Counted from the first letter of the stretch, positions 1 through 11,460 are shown. The stretch: 64,000 bases of DNA from Stramonita haemastoma (GCA_030674155.1 CM060320.1:13661020-13725019); one strand, 5' to 3'. The notes: a model not told the origin generated them from the letters alone. Program-made: numbers and translations.

Positions 1-1255
1 TCACATGTTCATCATCAGAACAATGCAAGTGTGCCCCCCCATCCATTCCCCATCATCATCATCATCAGGAACAATGCAAGTGTGCCCCCCCCTCCCCATC
101 ATCATCAGATCATTCTCATCATCATCATCAATCAAGTGTGCCCCCCCCATCATCATCATCATCATCATCAGGAACAATGCAAGTGTGCCCCCTCCCATCA
201 TCATCATCATCATACATCAATTCCCACATCCCCATCATCATCATCATCAGAACATGCAAGTGTGCCCCCCTCCCCATCATCATCATATCAGGAACAATGC
301 AAGTGTGCCCCCCCTCCCCATCATCATCATCATCATCATATCAGAACAATGCAAGTGTGCCCCCCCTCCCCATCATCATCCATCCATCATAGGAACAATG
401 CAAGTGTGCCCCCCTCCTATCATCCATCATCATCATAGGAACAATGCAAGTGTGCCCCCCTCCCTTCATCATCATCATTCATCATCATCAATAATCAGGA
501 CAATGCAAGTGTGCCCCCCTCCCATCCATCATCATCTATCTATCACCATCATCATCATCATCATCAGGAACAATGCAAGTGTGCCCCCCCCACCATCATC
601 CATCTCATTCATCCATCATATCAGGAACAATGCAAGTGTGCCCCCCCCCACATCATCATCATCATCAAATCATATGCATCAGTGTGCCCCCTCCCACATC
701 ATCATCATTCACTCATCATCATAATCATCAGGAACAATGCAAGTGTGCCCCACCCCTCCCCATCATCATCCACATCTATATATCATGAGGACAATGCAAG
801 TGTGCCCCCCTCCCCTCAATCTCATCAAACATCATTGCCCTCCATCATCATCATCATCTCATCAGGACAATGCAAGTGTGCCACACCTCCCCATCACTCA
901 TCATCATCAGGAACAATGCAAGTGTGCCCCCCTCCCATCATCATCATCATCATATTCATCATCATCAGGAACAATGCAAGTGTGCCCCCTCCCCATCATC
1001 ATCATCTCATCATCATCATCATCATCGAACAATGCAAGTGTGCCCCCCTCCCATCATCACATTCATCATCAGGAACATGCAAGTGTGCCCCCCTCCCATC
1101 ATCATCATCACATCAGGAACAATGCAAGTGTGCCCCCCTCCCATATCATCATCATCATCATCATCATCAGGAACAATGCAAGTGTGCCCCCCCCCATCAT
1201 CATCATCATCATCATCAGGAACAATGCAAGTGTGCCCCCCCTCCCCATCATCATT

Positions 1256-1286
<31 letters not shown>

Positions 1287-1395
1287 GGGACAATGCAAGT
1301 GTGCCCCCCCTCCCCATCATCATCATTATCATCATCACTATCATCATCATCATCAGGAACAATGCAAGTGTGCCCCCCTCCCCATCAATGTCTCA

Positions 1396-1397
<2 letters not shown>
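1..1397. repeat. Minisatellite with GCAAGTGTGCCCCC core and (ATC)n linkers
   Basis: About 25 copies of a core reading GGAACAATGCAAGTGTGCCC, followed by a C run, are separated by variable (ATC)n linkers with a mean spacing near 55 bp. The array is cut by the left edge of the window. All + frames are open for long stretches only because (ATC)n and the core lack stops, so no gene is called. Some cores are truncated or mutated, for example near 134 and 681. A last degenerate core lies near 1536. Confidence 0.95.
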
Positions 1398-1458
<61 letters not shown>

Positions 1459-1534
1459 TCACTCACTCATGCACGCACTCACTCACTCACACACTCATTC
1501 ACTCACTCACTCACTCACTCACTCACTCACTGTC
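1398..1534. repeat. (CA)n followed by (CACT)n microsatellite
   Basis: About 60 bp of pure (CA)n passes into CACT/CACTCA tetranucleotide repeats. It closes the minisatellite array, and a final degenerate core (CAATGCAAGTGT) follows at 1536. Confidence 0.95.
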
Positions 1535-2400
1535 ACCAATGCAAGTGTCCTGTCCATCCCCTCAGTTTCTGGAATCTATCCCTTTCCCCCTTAGTCTCTT
1601 ATTTCACTAACAGAATGTCAGAGGCTAGATTTTCTTTGATATTTCTGAAGAAATGCCAATAAATGCATTCTCCTTTGTAAATTGTTGGAGTTTTGATTCT
1701 GCTATCTCGTAATTAGTAAACCTATACCAGATACTGATAGCTTCCTGTATCACATAATAATACGGTTACCATTTATCACATAAGATGGCTATCTTTTGTG
1801 ATCCTTCATCACATAACTAAAATGACTTCTTTGTGAAATAACTTGAAATGATGAAAAATGTTGGCATTGAAGCTTCTGGCCATTTTGTATATGTAAACTG
1901 CTGATAAAGTGTTTATAGTGACCGCAACCACTTTATGACTGAGGTCTTGAAACTTCTAGCTCTGGTCTTTGAAATTGTCTTGCAAAATGATTTAGTTTAC
2001 TTTTTGAACAAGGACTAGTGTCAGTCTGTTGGATGCTGCTGATGGAGGAAGCTGTGTGAACAAGGATGCCATTAAAAGAGAGCACTTTGTGAAATACAAA
2101 CATTAAAACTAATTCATCAAAATATCAACATTGTTTTTTGTAAAGCTGACCTAAGGCATAAGATAAAATACTCTCTTTTACAAGTTCTGATCTCAGTGTA
2201 GGTACCTGAATTTTGAGGCACTCTTCAGAAAGGACAGAATTAATGCAAAACTGGCACTACTCAACTTGAAACCAATTCTGATTGATTTGTTTGTATTTTG
2301 GTGGCAGAGCAGTATTGTTTCCTAGAAACTAGTGTCAGAACACATGGCTCTTTTCTCTATCAGGTGGCCTGCCCCCATTGCACTGATCTCTACATTTGGT
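1535..2400. other. AT-rich spacer without recognised gene
   Basis: Single-copy-looking AT-rich DNA. I see no open frame above background, no RNA gene and no repeat structure. Confidence 0.6.
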
Positions 2401-2691
2401 TAAAGAAACAAAGCTGATTCCATGGCTAAAGCTGTATGCACCATCTGCACATTAGGCATATGCCTGAAGTAAAGAAACAAAAGCTGATTCCATGGATAAA
2501 GCTGTATGCACCATCTGCACATTAGGCATATGCCAGAAGTAAAGAAACAGAACCTGATTCCATGGATAAAGCTGTATGCACCATCTGCACATTAGGCATA
2601 TGCCTGAAGTAAAGAGACACAACCTGATTCCATGGATAAAGCTGTATGCACCATCTGCACATTAGGCATATGCCTGAAGTAAAGAAACAAA
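2401..2691. repeat. 70-bp tandem repeat, four copies
   Basis: Units start at about 2401, 2470, 2540 and 2610, with a partial fifth at 2680. Each contains CTGATTCCATGG and GCATATGCC. Copies differ by only a few substitutions, so the array is young. Confidence 0.95.
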
Positions 2692-3113
2692 GATTTTTCT
2701 TGTTGTTTGGCAGTTAGTTATGTGATGTCAGCTCCACCTCTGCTTGTTATGTTCTAATTCTGTTTTCTTGATAATTACTTACAGCTTTATTTTTCATGTA
2801 ATATATAATAGAGTAAAAGCAGTGTTTGTGATTTTATACTCTGTGACAAATATGAGCCATGTGCTTTCCTGTCAGTGCCAGAAATGTGTGATCATTTCAC
2901 AGCTGCCTGCTGTCTACATTACTTGCTTGACCATTTAAAATCATGAACAACAGCAGCATGGGTCTATGGGGGTGGTGGAGGTTCCTCTGTTTGTATATAC
3001 CCCTGTTGTCCCTGTAAGGTCTCCACTGATTGCACTGGTCTTTTAAAGTTGGTGAAGATATTTTCCCCGTGCCCTTTTGGTCCTACAAGCCCTGTCTGCA
3101 GGAACTACAGCTC

Positions 3114-3266
3114 CTTAGACACAACAAACCTGTAACACTGCAGTGGATCCCTACCCCACAGCCCCTTAGACACAACAAACCTGTAACTCTGCAATGGATC
3201 CCTACCCCACAGCCCCTTAGACACAACAAATACGTAACACTGCAGTGGATCCCTGCCCACTGGGGT
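3114..3266 (+). repeat. 51-bp in-frame triplication inside RNase H
   Basis: Three copies of a 51-bp (17-codon) unit encode LRHNKPVTLQWIPTPQP. The last copy runs into the normal LQWIPAHWG sequence. The unit is a multiple of three, so the frame is kept. Confidence 0.9.
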
Positions 3267-3297
3267 ATAACTGACAACAAATGGGCTGATGAACTGG

Positions 3298-3655
3298 AAG
3301 AACAGGGGAAAAGCAGCCTCACCTTCTAAGATAAGAAAACAATCACTGACAACAAATTGAAGAACAGGGAAAAAGCAGCCTCACCTTCTAGGATAAGGAA
3401 ACAATCACTGACAAATTGAAGAACAGGGAAAAAGCAGCCTCACCTTCTAGGATAAGAAAACAATCACTGACAACAAATTGAAGAACAGGGAAAAAGCAGC
3501 CTCACCTTCTAGGATAAAAAAAACAATCACTGACAACAATTTGAAGAACAGGGAAAAAGCAGCCTGACCTTCTAAGATAAGAAAACAATCACTGACAACA
3601 ATTTGAAGAACAGGGAAAAAGCAGCCTGACCTTCTAAGATAAGAAAACAATCATC
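3298..3655. repeat. About 62-bp tandem repeat, 5-6 copies
   Basis: Units start at GAACAGGGAAAAAGCAGCCT (about 3298, 3361, 3421, 3483, 3546, 3608). The array directly follows the RNase H segment of LINE copy A and appears to be an expansion of the LINE's own sequence. Confidence 0.92.
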
Positions 3656-3703
3656 AAATTGATGGTCTGACCCAGAGTAGAAAAGGGCAACTACCTTCAT
3701 CTC

Positions 3704-5228
3704 TGTAACCCCCCTCACAAAACGTATTTTTGTGTTTGGGTTACTAAGCGCTAGGTTCAGTAACTCCCTTGTAGAGTTGAGTGATCGCCCCTTAAAAAAG
3801 AGTGCGTATCGGGATTTCTGTTTTTTAAATCTCACTTCCTGCCTGGGCCTAGTGAAGGAAAGGAGCGTGACTGGACTCTCTGAGTCTGGATGTTCCTGAT
3901 TAAGGTTTGATATTATTAATTTCGTTTTTGGTCATACGATCTGTTTAAGCCAATTTTAGCTTAATTCAGATTAGTTGTGGAAGGTTCAGGAAAACTATAT
4001 GTTTGATTTAATTTCACAGGCTTTCAACCTGTGAATTAACAGTGAACCATAAGTGATCGCTTCGAACAAAGGAAGCGTTTCGAACAAAGGAAGCGTTTCG
4101 AACAAAGGAAGCGTGGGGTAATTTTTGGCACGTCATGGTCCTTGTTGTAAGATTAATTTTTGGTAGAATATTGTTTAGCTATTATTAAAATGCTGAAAAT
4201 ATTCTAGTGTGGTTTTGCACTACAAATATATATTATGGGTGTGAAGGCCTACCTGATTTTGTAATGATTTTTATCATTAAGAATGGTGATTTATTTATAA
4301 TAAATCATGTAGCAATTCTAAAATAGGTGAAATGGCATTGGAATGTCATTGTGGACATTTATTTAAAATAAATTAGTCCTTCTTATTAATTAATGCTTGC
4401 ACAGTTTCATAGGATGGACCATCATCTGTCCTAAAGTAAATGAAACGCGTGTACTGACTAACTACTAAAATTATGTAATAATTTTAGAGGTGATGTTAGT
4501 TTGTTTTGAGAATATTTCACTCTCGTGAGAATGGTAAATTGAATAGGGTGAGAATGCCTTTTGGTAATTGAGCTGTGTTGTAAACAAGCTCAGTGATGGA
4601 TGTTTTGTGGTGATGTTTTTTACAGTGTATGTTCTTTGATTACAGGAACATCGTCATCGTCGGGTTTCTACCCTGTCACACCTGCTTGCCCCATCGTTAA
4701 ATCTCCACCACTATTTATGGTTGTCTTTATTAATGGCCTTGAGCTGAGAATGATCACTGATCACTGATTCTTGATTTTAGTTTGGAACTGAACAGAATAT
4801 ATCTTTTTGTTTTTTAATTGTACTTGCAGTACAATTGGTGTTTTGTGTAATGTGGTAGTGTTGTAGGTTGTGTTGTGGAATATATGTGGTAAACCCAATT
4901 TGCTCGGTCTGGAGTCGCATTGAATGAATGGTGTTATTCGTCACGTTCAGTGTGTTCAGTGTGGCTGCTGAGTGAGTTGAGGTTAGTTAATTTCACTTCA
5001 CCTACTTTCCTACCTCTTCTATATTTCCTTTTCCCTCTATTTTTCTACTATCCTCTTTTCTATCCCCCCTTTATCACTCCCCGGCCCATAAGTAGCTGAG
5101 CCCTACTCTTCTTTAGGGTTACTAAAGAAACCAGGAATTAGTCTAGGAATCTAAATTTCCGGTACCGAATTAGACGGAACGGGAATTAGAGTGGCGACTT
5201 AGATAATTCCCGTGTGGGACCCGTTACA
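3704..5228. mobile_element. Solo-LTR-like insertion (probable Ty3/Gypsy-type) in LINE A
   Basis: The segment begins TGTAAC and ends GTTACA (terminal TG..CA, 6-bp inverted ends). It is flanked by the 4-bp direct repeat TCTC (3700-3703 and 5229-5232). Taking out the segment plus one TCTC leaves the LINE reading frame open across the junction, which supports a clean insertion. No gag or pol frames are inside, so this is read as a solo LTR of 1,525 bp, long for an LTR. A non-autonomous LTR element or another TIR element remains possible. Confidence 0.68.
4061..4114. repeat. 18-bp perfect tandem repeat, three copies, inside the LTR
   Basis: TTCGAACAAAGGAAGCGT occurs three times head to tail. Short tandem repeats of this kind are common in LTR U3 enhancer regions, but that role here is inference. 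Confidence 0.9.
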
Positions 5229-5625
5229 TCTCAAAAGAGAAGAACAGGACATAATTCTAAGACTCCGCACTGGGCACAACAGGCTAAATCACCATATGTC
5301 CAGAAAGCTGAAACTCATTTTTTCTCCCTTGTGTGCCTGTGGTACAGAAAACCAGAGTGGCAAGCACATCCTTCAAAGATGCACTCTGTACAGTGACCTG
5401 AGGAAAATTGTGTGGCCAATGGAGATAACCCTGCAAACCAAGCTACACAGCCCATGAGAAGAGCTGGAAAAGACGTGCCATTATTTTTCCCAGGCACATC
5501 TGATGGTGTAAAGCAAATGAGGAAAGAGAAGGAGATGGATCTCTGAAGTTGGTTAAGATCTCTACTCATCTGTGGTCGGAGGGGCTATAAACAACAGGAT
5601 TGAATTGGATTGGATTGGATTGGAA
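5229..5625 (+). mobile_element. LINE copy A, 3' part with (ATTGG)n tail
   Basis: The frame at 5212-5457 continues the LINE after the LTR insertion. It shows REEQDIILRLRTGHNRL and a terminal zinc-knuckle-like CxCG...HILQRC motif typical of the C-terminus of RNase-H-bearing Jockey/I-like LINEs. Frame breaks follow. The 3' end reads GGCTATAAACAACAGGATTG and passes into (ATTGG)n, the same end as LINE copy B at 17.5 kb. Confidence 0.78.
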
Positions 5626-5717
5626 GATGGCCACTGATTGCACTGATATCCACAGCTGGTTACCAGAGGGTTGAGCAACAATCAATGTAGACATTTTGAA
5701 ATTATAGTAAAACATTA

Positions 5718-6245
5718 CTACAGTTTCCTGATTTACCTCAGTGCATTTTAAACTAAAATCATAGCTGAATATTAGTGCAGTTTTATGATTGATCTCTGTG
5801 CATTTAAAATCATAGCTGAATGTCAGTAAAGTTTTATAATTCCTATCTGTGTATTAAAAAATCATAGCTAAATATCAGCACAGTTTTATAATTAACCTCT
5901 GTGCATTTAGAAAGTATAGCTGAATTTCAGTGCAGTTTTATGATTAATCTGTGTTTAAAAATCATAGCTTAATATCAGTGCACTTTTATCATTAACGTTT
6001 GTGCATTTAGAAAGTGGAGCTGAATACCAGTGCAGTTTTATAAATAATCTGTGCATTTAGAAAGTATAGCTAAACATCAGTGCAGTTTTATGATTTACGT
6101 CTGTGCATTTATAAAGTACAGCTAAATATCAGTGCAGTTTTATGATTAACCTGTGTACATTTAGAAAGTATAGCTAAATATCAGTGCATTTAAAGGATAG
6201 CTAAGCAAGAACAGTTTTGTTATTACTTCAGTACATTTAAAATAT
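5718..6245. repeat. About 52-bp degenerate minisatellite, about 10 copies
   Basis: The unit resembles CAGTTTTATGATTAACCTCT followed by GTGCATTTAGAAAGTATAGC and an AATATCAGTG end. Copies are diverged and vary from about 48 to 57 bp. They hold no coding potential. Confidence 0.9.
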
Positions 6246-6439
6246 TATGCGTCAGAATGATCTACACAACATATTTATTTTTTGCTTTTTTTTGGGGGGG
6301 TGGGGGGGAGGGGGGTGGACATGTGCAGCTATTGCTGATTCCAAATTCAGGTTGTTCAGTCTGCCTGCCTTCGGTCAATGTTTAGCCTAAAGGAAATAGT
6401 TGTCTGTTTGGTTTGTAGTGCAGAGTCAACAGAAAAATA

Positions 6440-6481
6440 AACACACGCACGCACGCACGCGCGCGCAGCGCGCGCGCGCGC

Positions 6482-6534
<53 letters not shown>
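6440..6534. repeat. Alternating (CACG)n-(CG)n-(CA)n tract
   Basis: Strictly alternating purine-pyrimidine sequence: GCAC repeats, then a nearly pure (CG) stretch with a short break, then (CA)n. Such sequence favours Z-DNA. Confidence 0.95.
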
Positions 6535-6535
<1 letters not shown>

Positions 6536-6790
6536 GTCAGAGCGCTCACTTACCCTCAGGGATGTTGCCAATTGGATGGGTGACCGTTTGCGCACCTTGC
6601 CTACAGTACACTTCCCCCAGTTCACCCAGCTCAGAGAAGGTAAAGCAGCGAGGGAGAAAAAAAAAAAGAGATGGGTGCCGCTCTCAACATGCTGGCCCCT
6701 AGAAAAGCTGAGGTCTCTTATGCCTCACTCCCCTACAACCACAGGTTATGGGACATCTTTACCTTTATAGATATATATAAAGGTAAAAAA
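6535..6790 (+). mobile_element. SINE family D copy
   Basis: It matches the other D copies (27.3, 39.8, 62.3 kb): GGTCAGAGC..CTC head remnant, then GACCGTTTGCGCACCTTG, GGTAAAGCAGCGAGGGAG and ACGGTATC-like blocks, ending in (ACCTTT)n. The start of its tRNA-like head has been replaced by the neighbouring (CA)n tract. Confidence 0.8.
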
Positions 6791-7325
6791 TTTCTGTGCG
6801 GAAAGTAGCAAAGTCATGTTTGAAAGCTATCATTGTTTCCAATTTTGCGTCACATAAAATGCTGAATCATTTTCTGTTAATGGGAAGGCAGGTGTTGGAA
6901 AACTAAACCTCTCTTTATAATGCTTTCTTCCGTTAATTATTAGTTATGTCCTTCTATACAGTTCTGTCAAATATGCCTGCCATTGTCATGAAAAATGAGT
7001 TAGTTCTTCAGTTTAATGTCCTTTAACTTATCAGTGATATCAGATGGGATGAGGGGGGGGGGGGGGGGGGATACATGGGTTACAGTGAGTACATAGCTAA
7101 TTATCCGCATTAAATAACTATAAGAAACAAAAATTAAAACCATACATCAAGAATAATAAAAAGAAAGAAATAACAGCTTAAACACTAACTTTGCAATTCA
7201 TATGACTAGTAAAAATCATTACACTATAAGAACCTGTTAACAGGACTATGACTTAATAAAAAGACAATTTCTTTCATTAGCAGAATCTGCTATAGAATTT
7301 GCTGCAAGCGAACGTATGTGAAAAC
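6791..7325. other. AT-rich spacer with a poly-G tract
   Basis: No gene seen. A run of about 20 G lies near 7052-7070. The rest is AT-rich. Confidence 0.6.
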
Positions 7326-7400
7326 AGTCAGTCAAAATTTTATTTCCAGATGGTACATTGAGTAAGCAATAAATATGCTTTTTTTTCATCAAGTTATCTA
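7326..7400 (-). mobile_element. 3' end of a LINE-like element (family G), TGAC tail
   Basis: Read on the minus strand it contains CTTACTCAATGTACCATCTG then GAAATAAAATTTTGAC and a short TGAC tail. Two other copies are at 7981 (+) and 36088 (-). Only the 3' end is present, as expected for 5'-truncated retrotransposons. Confidence 0.75.
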
Positions 7401-7560
7401 TGTAGAAAAAAAAAAAAGAAACTCCCCCCCCCAGTAAACAAAAAACAGACTAACAAAAATGAGACAGCAAGCAAAATGTAACAAAAAAATCCACTCAAAA
7501 TATATTTAGCTACAACATTGTTACAACTCATAACAACAAAATAAACTCAAAAGGAAGTAA

Positions 7561-7655
7561 AGAAAATATAATAATAATAATGGTAATAATAATAATAATG
7601 ATGATGATAATAATGCACTGTAAGACTAACTCTTTCACACGCACGCACACACGGG

Positions 7656-7712
<57 letters not shown>
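7561..7712. repeat. (AAT)n and (CA)n microsatellites
   Basis: An AATAATAAT/GATGAT stretch (about 7565-7612) is followed by (CACG)n and then (CA)n to about 7710. Confidence 0.92.
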
Positions 7713-7980
7713 ATCCACTTTTGGTTGTTGTTATAGTAGTTGCTTGTATTATTTATAGGCATAGTTTATTTTAAAGTTGTTGAAATCATGTTAGCAAGTT
7801 AATGTTGGTGAAATGTTGTTGTTGTTGTTTTAATTGTTTGTTTGCTTTTTCCCCTTTTCTTTCTTTCGTTGGTTTTTTTTTTTGTTTGCTAGGGATTTTC
7901 TACTTTGTTTTTTGTTGGTTTTTTGTTTTGTTTAGGATTTGATTTTTGCTATTGTTTTGATTTTTTTCTTTTTTTTCTTT

Positions 7981-8074
7981 AGATAGATGGCTTGATGGAA
8001 AAAAGCAGATCGCTGCTTACTCAATGTACCATCTGGAAATAAAAATTTGATTGATTGATTGATTGATTGATTGA
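7981..8074 (+). mobile_element. 3' end of LINE-like family G, (TTGA)n tail
   Basis: GATGGCTTGATGGAAAAAAG is followed by CTGCTTACTCAATGTACCAT and CTGGAAATAAAAATTTGA with a (TTGA)n tail. It is the same family as the minus-strand copies at 7326 and 36088, but with a different tail repeat. Confidence 0.78.
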
Positions 8075-8391
8075 CACACACACACATATCCACACACACA
8101 TCCACACACACATCCACACACACACACATCCACACACATCCACACACACACACACACACACATCCACACACATATCCCATCATCATGGCTTGGCTTCGCG
8201 AACGAAGATTAAGGGCACTGTCCACGTCTGGTGCAGGCTCGCTGGTGGCTGTTCAGTCCAATGCGTGACAAACAACACCGGCCGCAGCGGCTGCAGGGAA
8301 AGTCGATTCTGGGGTTGATGTAGAGGGGACACATATCCACACACACACATATCCACACACACACATCCACATATCCACACACACACATCCA

Positions 8392-8454
<63 letters not shown>

Positions 8455-8474
8455 CTCACACACACAAACTCTCT

Positions 8475-8510
<36 letters not shown>

Positions 8511-8512
8511 CA

Positions 8513-8545
<33 letters not shown>
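8075..8545. repeat. (CA)n arrays with periodic CATCCACA interruptions
   Basis: Two (CA)n blocks (about 8075-8184 and 8330-8545) have regularly spaced ATCCACAC units. A 145-bp unique stretch lies between them. The long open frames here are poly-(TH) or poly-(CV) artefacts. Confidence 0.95.
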
Positions 8546-8547
<2 letters not shown>

Positions 8548-10190
8548 TATACCCCCAAGCGCACATGCTGTCTGTTTTTTGTTGTTTTTTTTAAGTCATA
8601 GAAAAAGTAAAACATTATAAAAAGACAAACAGATATGTCAGTTACGAAATCATTCATTCCTTTACACTCATACTTTATACAAAAAGAAAGAACAAACAAC
8701 ATAAGAAATAAAAAAAAAGAAACGAAACACCCTAAAAATTGATATCCAATTTATAACACTCAAACCAACCAAAATTTCAAAAAATCACTCATGATAATGC
8801 TATATATAATAATTTACAATTATATGATTTCACCCATCACCACTAAGAGCAATAACACAAAGAATAAGTTAAAAAATTTTTTTTAAAGATTGAAAAGCAT
8901 TGGGGGGAAAGGGAGGTATCAAGGAGGAAGGGAAGAACATAAACATGCGAAACAAAGATAATGATAATAAGAACCCTTACATGAAATTTTTTTTTTTAAT
9001 TCAGTCAGTAGACTGTATCAAACCAAGACAGTAACAATTATAATAATACTGATAATCCCATCATCAGTAACATCAAAAACAACATTCAGCAGAAAACCTG
9101 TTAAATTGGATTTTTTTAAATGGAAAAAAGAAAATTAAAAAAAAATCACAATGTCATCATTTCATCCATTTGGTTTTCTCCTTTCCACATTAATTGTAAA
9201 AATTTGTAAATTAACATGCTTGTTTAGATTACTCATGGGCTTTCATTAGCATTAGCAATAGCTTTAAAATTAATTATTTTAAAATCTCTCTTCCCTCTTC
9301 CAATCATTTTTTTAATCTCTCTTTCCCTTTTAAATACACACACAGCATGTAACAGTGCAATATTTCCAGTCCCTAAAAGTCACATCTGAAATATGTTAAG
9401 GGATGCAGAAAGTGCTGCTGTATTTGTTGTAATCCATCGGTTAATTGATTTATAAGTCAGTTCCTAAACATTTACTCATTAAATGATTTTTCATCTGTGA
9501 CTTGAATCTGATTTTTGTTTTTTGATACTTTGGAAACTTCTTGGGAGCTTGTTCCATAGATCACTTCCTGAATATAAGAAGCTTGTTTTGTAGAGATTAT
9601 TTCTGGGTCTTGGAAATGTTAGTAGGTGATGATGCCTTGTTGTCATTAATTTTGAAAACAGTGATATTCGGAAGGACTTTCCATTGAAACTTTCTGTACA
9701 AATTTAGATTTATTGAAATAAAGTCTGTTCTGGAAAGTTAGAACATTTATTTGCTTATAATCATTGATTGTTAGGGAGCTTGATTTTAATAGAACAAGTT
9801 TTAGTGCTCTTTTATATGATCGATGAATGAATTTCAAATTTGTTTCACTACAGCTGTCCTAAAGAGATGAAGCATAGTCCACGATAGGCAAAATATGGCT
9901 AAAAAAAAAAGTTTGGGTGAATGGTTATTCATTCATGTGTGGTGTTTGTGTGTTGTGTGGTGTGTGGTGTGCGTGGTGGTGGTGAGTGCGTGCGTGCGTT
10001 GGTGAATGTGAAACTTGCATAGGTATGTATGCTTCATTGGGCAGGACTAGCACTCTGTCTGCTAGATAAAGAGCAAAGTTTTTGAGGATTGACTTCTGAC
10101 CACCTGTGCTTTTTTTTTGTTTGTTTTGCCTGGGGGAGGGGGGGGAGAGCTTTCATCCCCTCTCCCTCCTCCAGGCTGCAGGGCCAACGA
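8546..10190. other. AT-rich spacer without recognised gene
   Basis: A/T homopolymer tracts and GT-rich patches (about 9930-10010). The only open frame of note (9646-9837, minus) is unrecognised and shows no coding signature. Confidence 0.55.
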
Positions 10191-10196
10191 CAAGAT

Positions 10197-10650
10197 GGTG
10201 AACATCCTCCAGGAGTCCTTGTGAAACATCCTTCTAGAAATCCGGTCTTGTGAACATCCTCCAGGAGTCCTTGTGGTGAACATCCTCCAGGAGTCCTTGT
10301 GAACATCCTGCAGGAGTCCTTGTGGTGAACATCCTCCAGGAGTCCTTGTGGTGAACATCCTCCAGGAGTCCTTTTGTGAACATCCTCCAGGAGTCCTTTG
10401 GTGAACATCCTCCAGGAGTCCTTTGGTGACATCTCAGGTTGTGAACATCCTGCAGGAGTCCTTGTGGTGAACATCTGCAGGAGTCCTTGTGGTGAACATC
10501 TCAGGAGTCCTTGTGGTGAACATTCTCCAGGAGTCCTTGTGGTGAACATCTGCAGGAGTCCTTGTGGTGAACATTCTGCAGGAGTCCTTGTGGTGAACAT
10601 CTCCAGGAGTCCTTGTGGTGAACATCCTCAGGAGTCCTTGTGGTGAATGT
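10197..10650. repeat. 27-28-bp minisatellite, about 17 copies
   Basis: The unit resembles AACATCCTCCAGGAGTCCTT plus GTGGTG. The length varies (GTG / GTGGTG, CTGCAG / CTCCAG variants). Long open frames on both strands come from the repeat and are not genes. Confidence 0.95.
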
Positions 10651-10667
10651 GTAACATCCTTCTCTTA

Positions 10668-10775
10668 GGAAAAGCGAATAGGATTTAACTGTGCGAAGAT
10701 GTTCAGCCTGCATTCGCACATGGGCGAGATCAAAGGACTTGTGGGGAGAGTGGATTCAGCACTGATGTTAACTTC
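10668..10775 (-). mobile_element. SINE family A fragment
   Basis: The plus strand shows the reverse complement of the family-A middle: GCGAA..AGGATTTAAC, GCATTCGCACATGGGC, then GAGAGTGGATTCAGCACTGA TGTTAACT. The tRNA-like head is missing. Confidence 0.65.
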
Positions 10776-10904
10776 AGGAAGGGGAGGTAGTGAAGTGGTG
10801 ATGCACTGGAGGTAAATTGAGAACAGACATGGGGAAATGGGTGCCTGACAAAATTGTACGTGTGTGTGTGTGTGTGTGTGTGTGTTGTGTGTGTTGTGTG
10901 TGTT

Positions 10905-11062
10905 CTTCCATTCTGAGGATAGTGGATAGCAGGCATGTGCTTTTTTTTTTACATCTAGTCCCTGTGTGCACACGGCTTAAAAAATCTTGTCATCTGTTCC
11001 CCTTGCACACAGTAGCCTACTCTTCCAAAAAGGCGGAACAGGTTTTAACGTGTGCACATGGT
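10905..11062 (-). mobile_element. SINE family A 3' half
   Basis: Reverse complement of the family-A tail: GAGGATAGTGGA.., CATGTGCTTTT, CATCTAGTCCCTGTGTG, GTAGCCTACTCTTCCAAAAA, GGCGGAACAGGTTTTAAC. Confidence 0.75.
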
Positions 11063-11217
11063 GTATGTGTGTGTGTGTGTTACAGCATGTGTGTGTATAT
11101 GGAAAAATGTTTGAACAGGAGGGGGGGGGGTGGGGGTGGGGGGGTAATCATAGTTGATTTTGTAGAAAAGCTACGAAAGGGAAACTAATATTTAGTTAGT
11201 TATTTTATTATTTTATT

Positions 11218-11460
11218 TCGAGGATAATGGAATAAGCACTTCTGTGCTTTTTTACATCCAGTCCCCATGTGTATATAGTTGTAAATTTTGTCATCCGTTT
11301 CCAATGGCACACAATGGCCTACTCTTCCAAAAAGCAGAACGGGTTATAACATGTGCGCAAGATGTTCTGCATGCATTCGCACATAGTGCCTCAGTTTATA
11401 GTCTCATCTGAGGGACTTTTGGGAGGATTAGAGATGGTGATAATCAGAAGGAGGGGGCAG
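11218..11460 (-). mobile_element. SINE family A, nearly full body
   Basis: Begins CGAGGATAATGGAATAAGCA and shows GGCCTACTCTTCCAAAAAGC, ATGTTCTGCATGCATTCGCA and a CTCATCTGAGGGAC core on the plus strand, so it lies on the minus strand. The head is eroded. Confidence 0.8.

Larger units (their letters stand above)
3100..3703 (+). mobile_element. LINE copy A, RNase H region (left part)
   Basis: Decayed non-LTR retrotransposon. The frame at 3030-3329 carries an RNase H signature (LQWIPAHWGITDNKWADEL), as in the RNase H domain that follows reverse transcriptase in Jockey/I-like LINEs. A 51-bp in-frame repeat and a 62-bp tandem repeat have expanded inside it. The element is interrupted at 3704 by an LTR-like insertion and resumes at 5229. 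No complete reverse transcriptase is visible upstream. Confidence 0.75.

Noticed and set aside
1..1397. Repeat-spacer layout resembling a CRISPR array
   Set aside because: The spacers are (ATC)n simple sequence of variable length and the DNA is eukaryotic with introns.
5..1662. Long open frames (up to 383 codons) at the left edge
   Set aside because: They are translations of the (ATC)n/GCAAGTGTGCCCC minisatellite, open in all three frames, with no domain or splice context.
10034..10600. 188-codon minus-strand ORF with TRTPxxC repeats
   Set aside because: It follows the 27-28-bp minisatellite; other frames are equally open.
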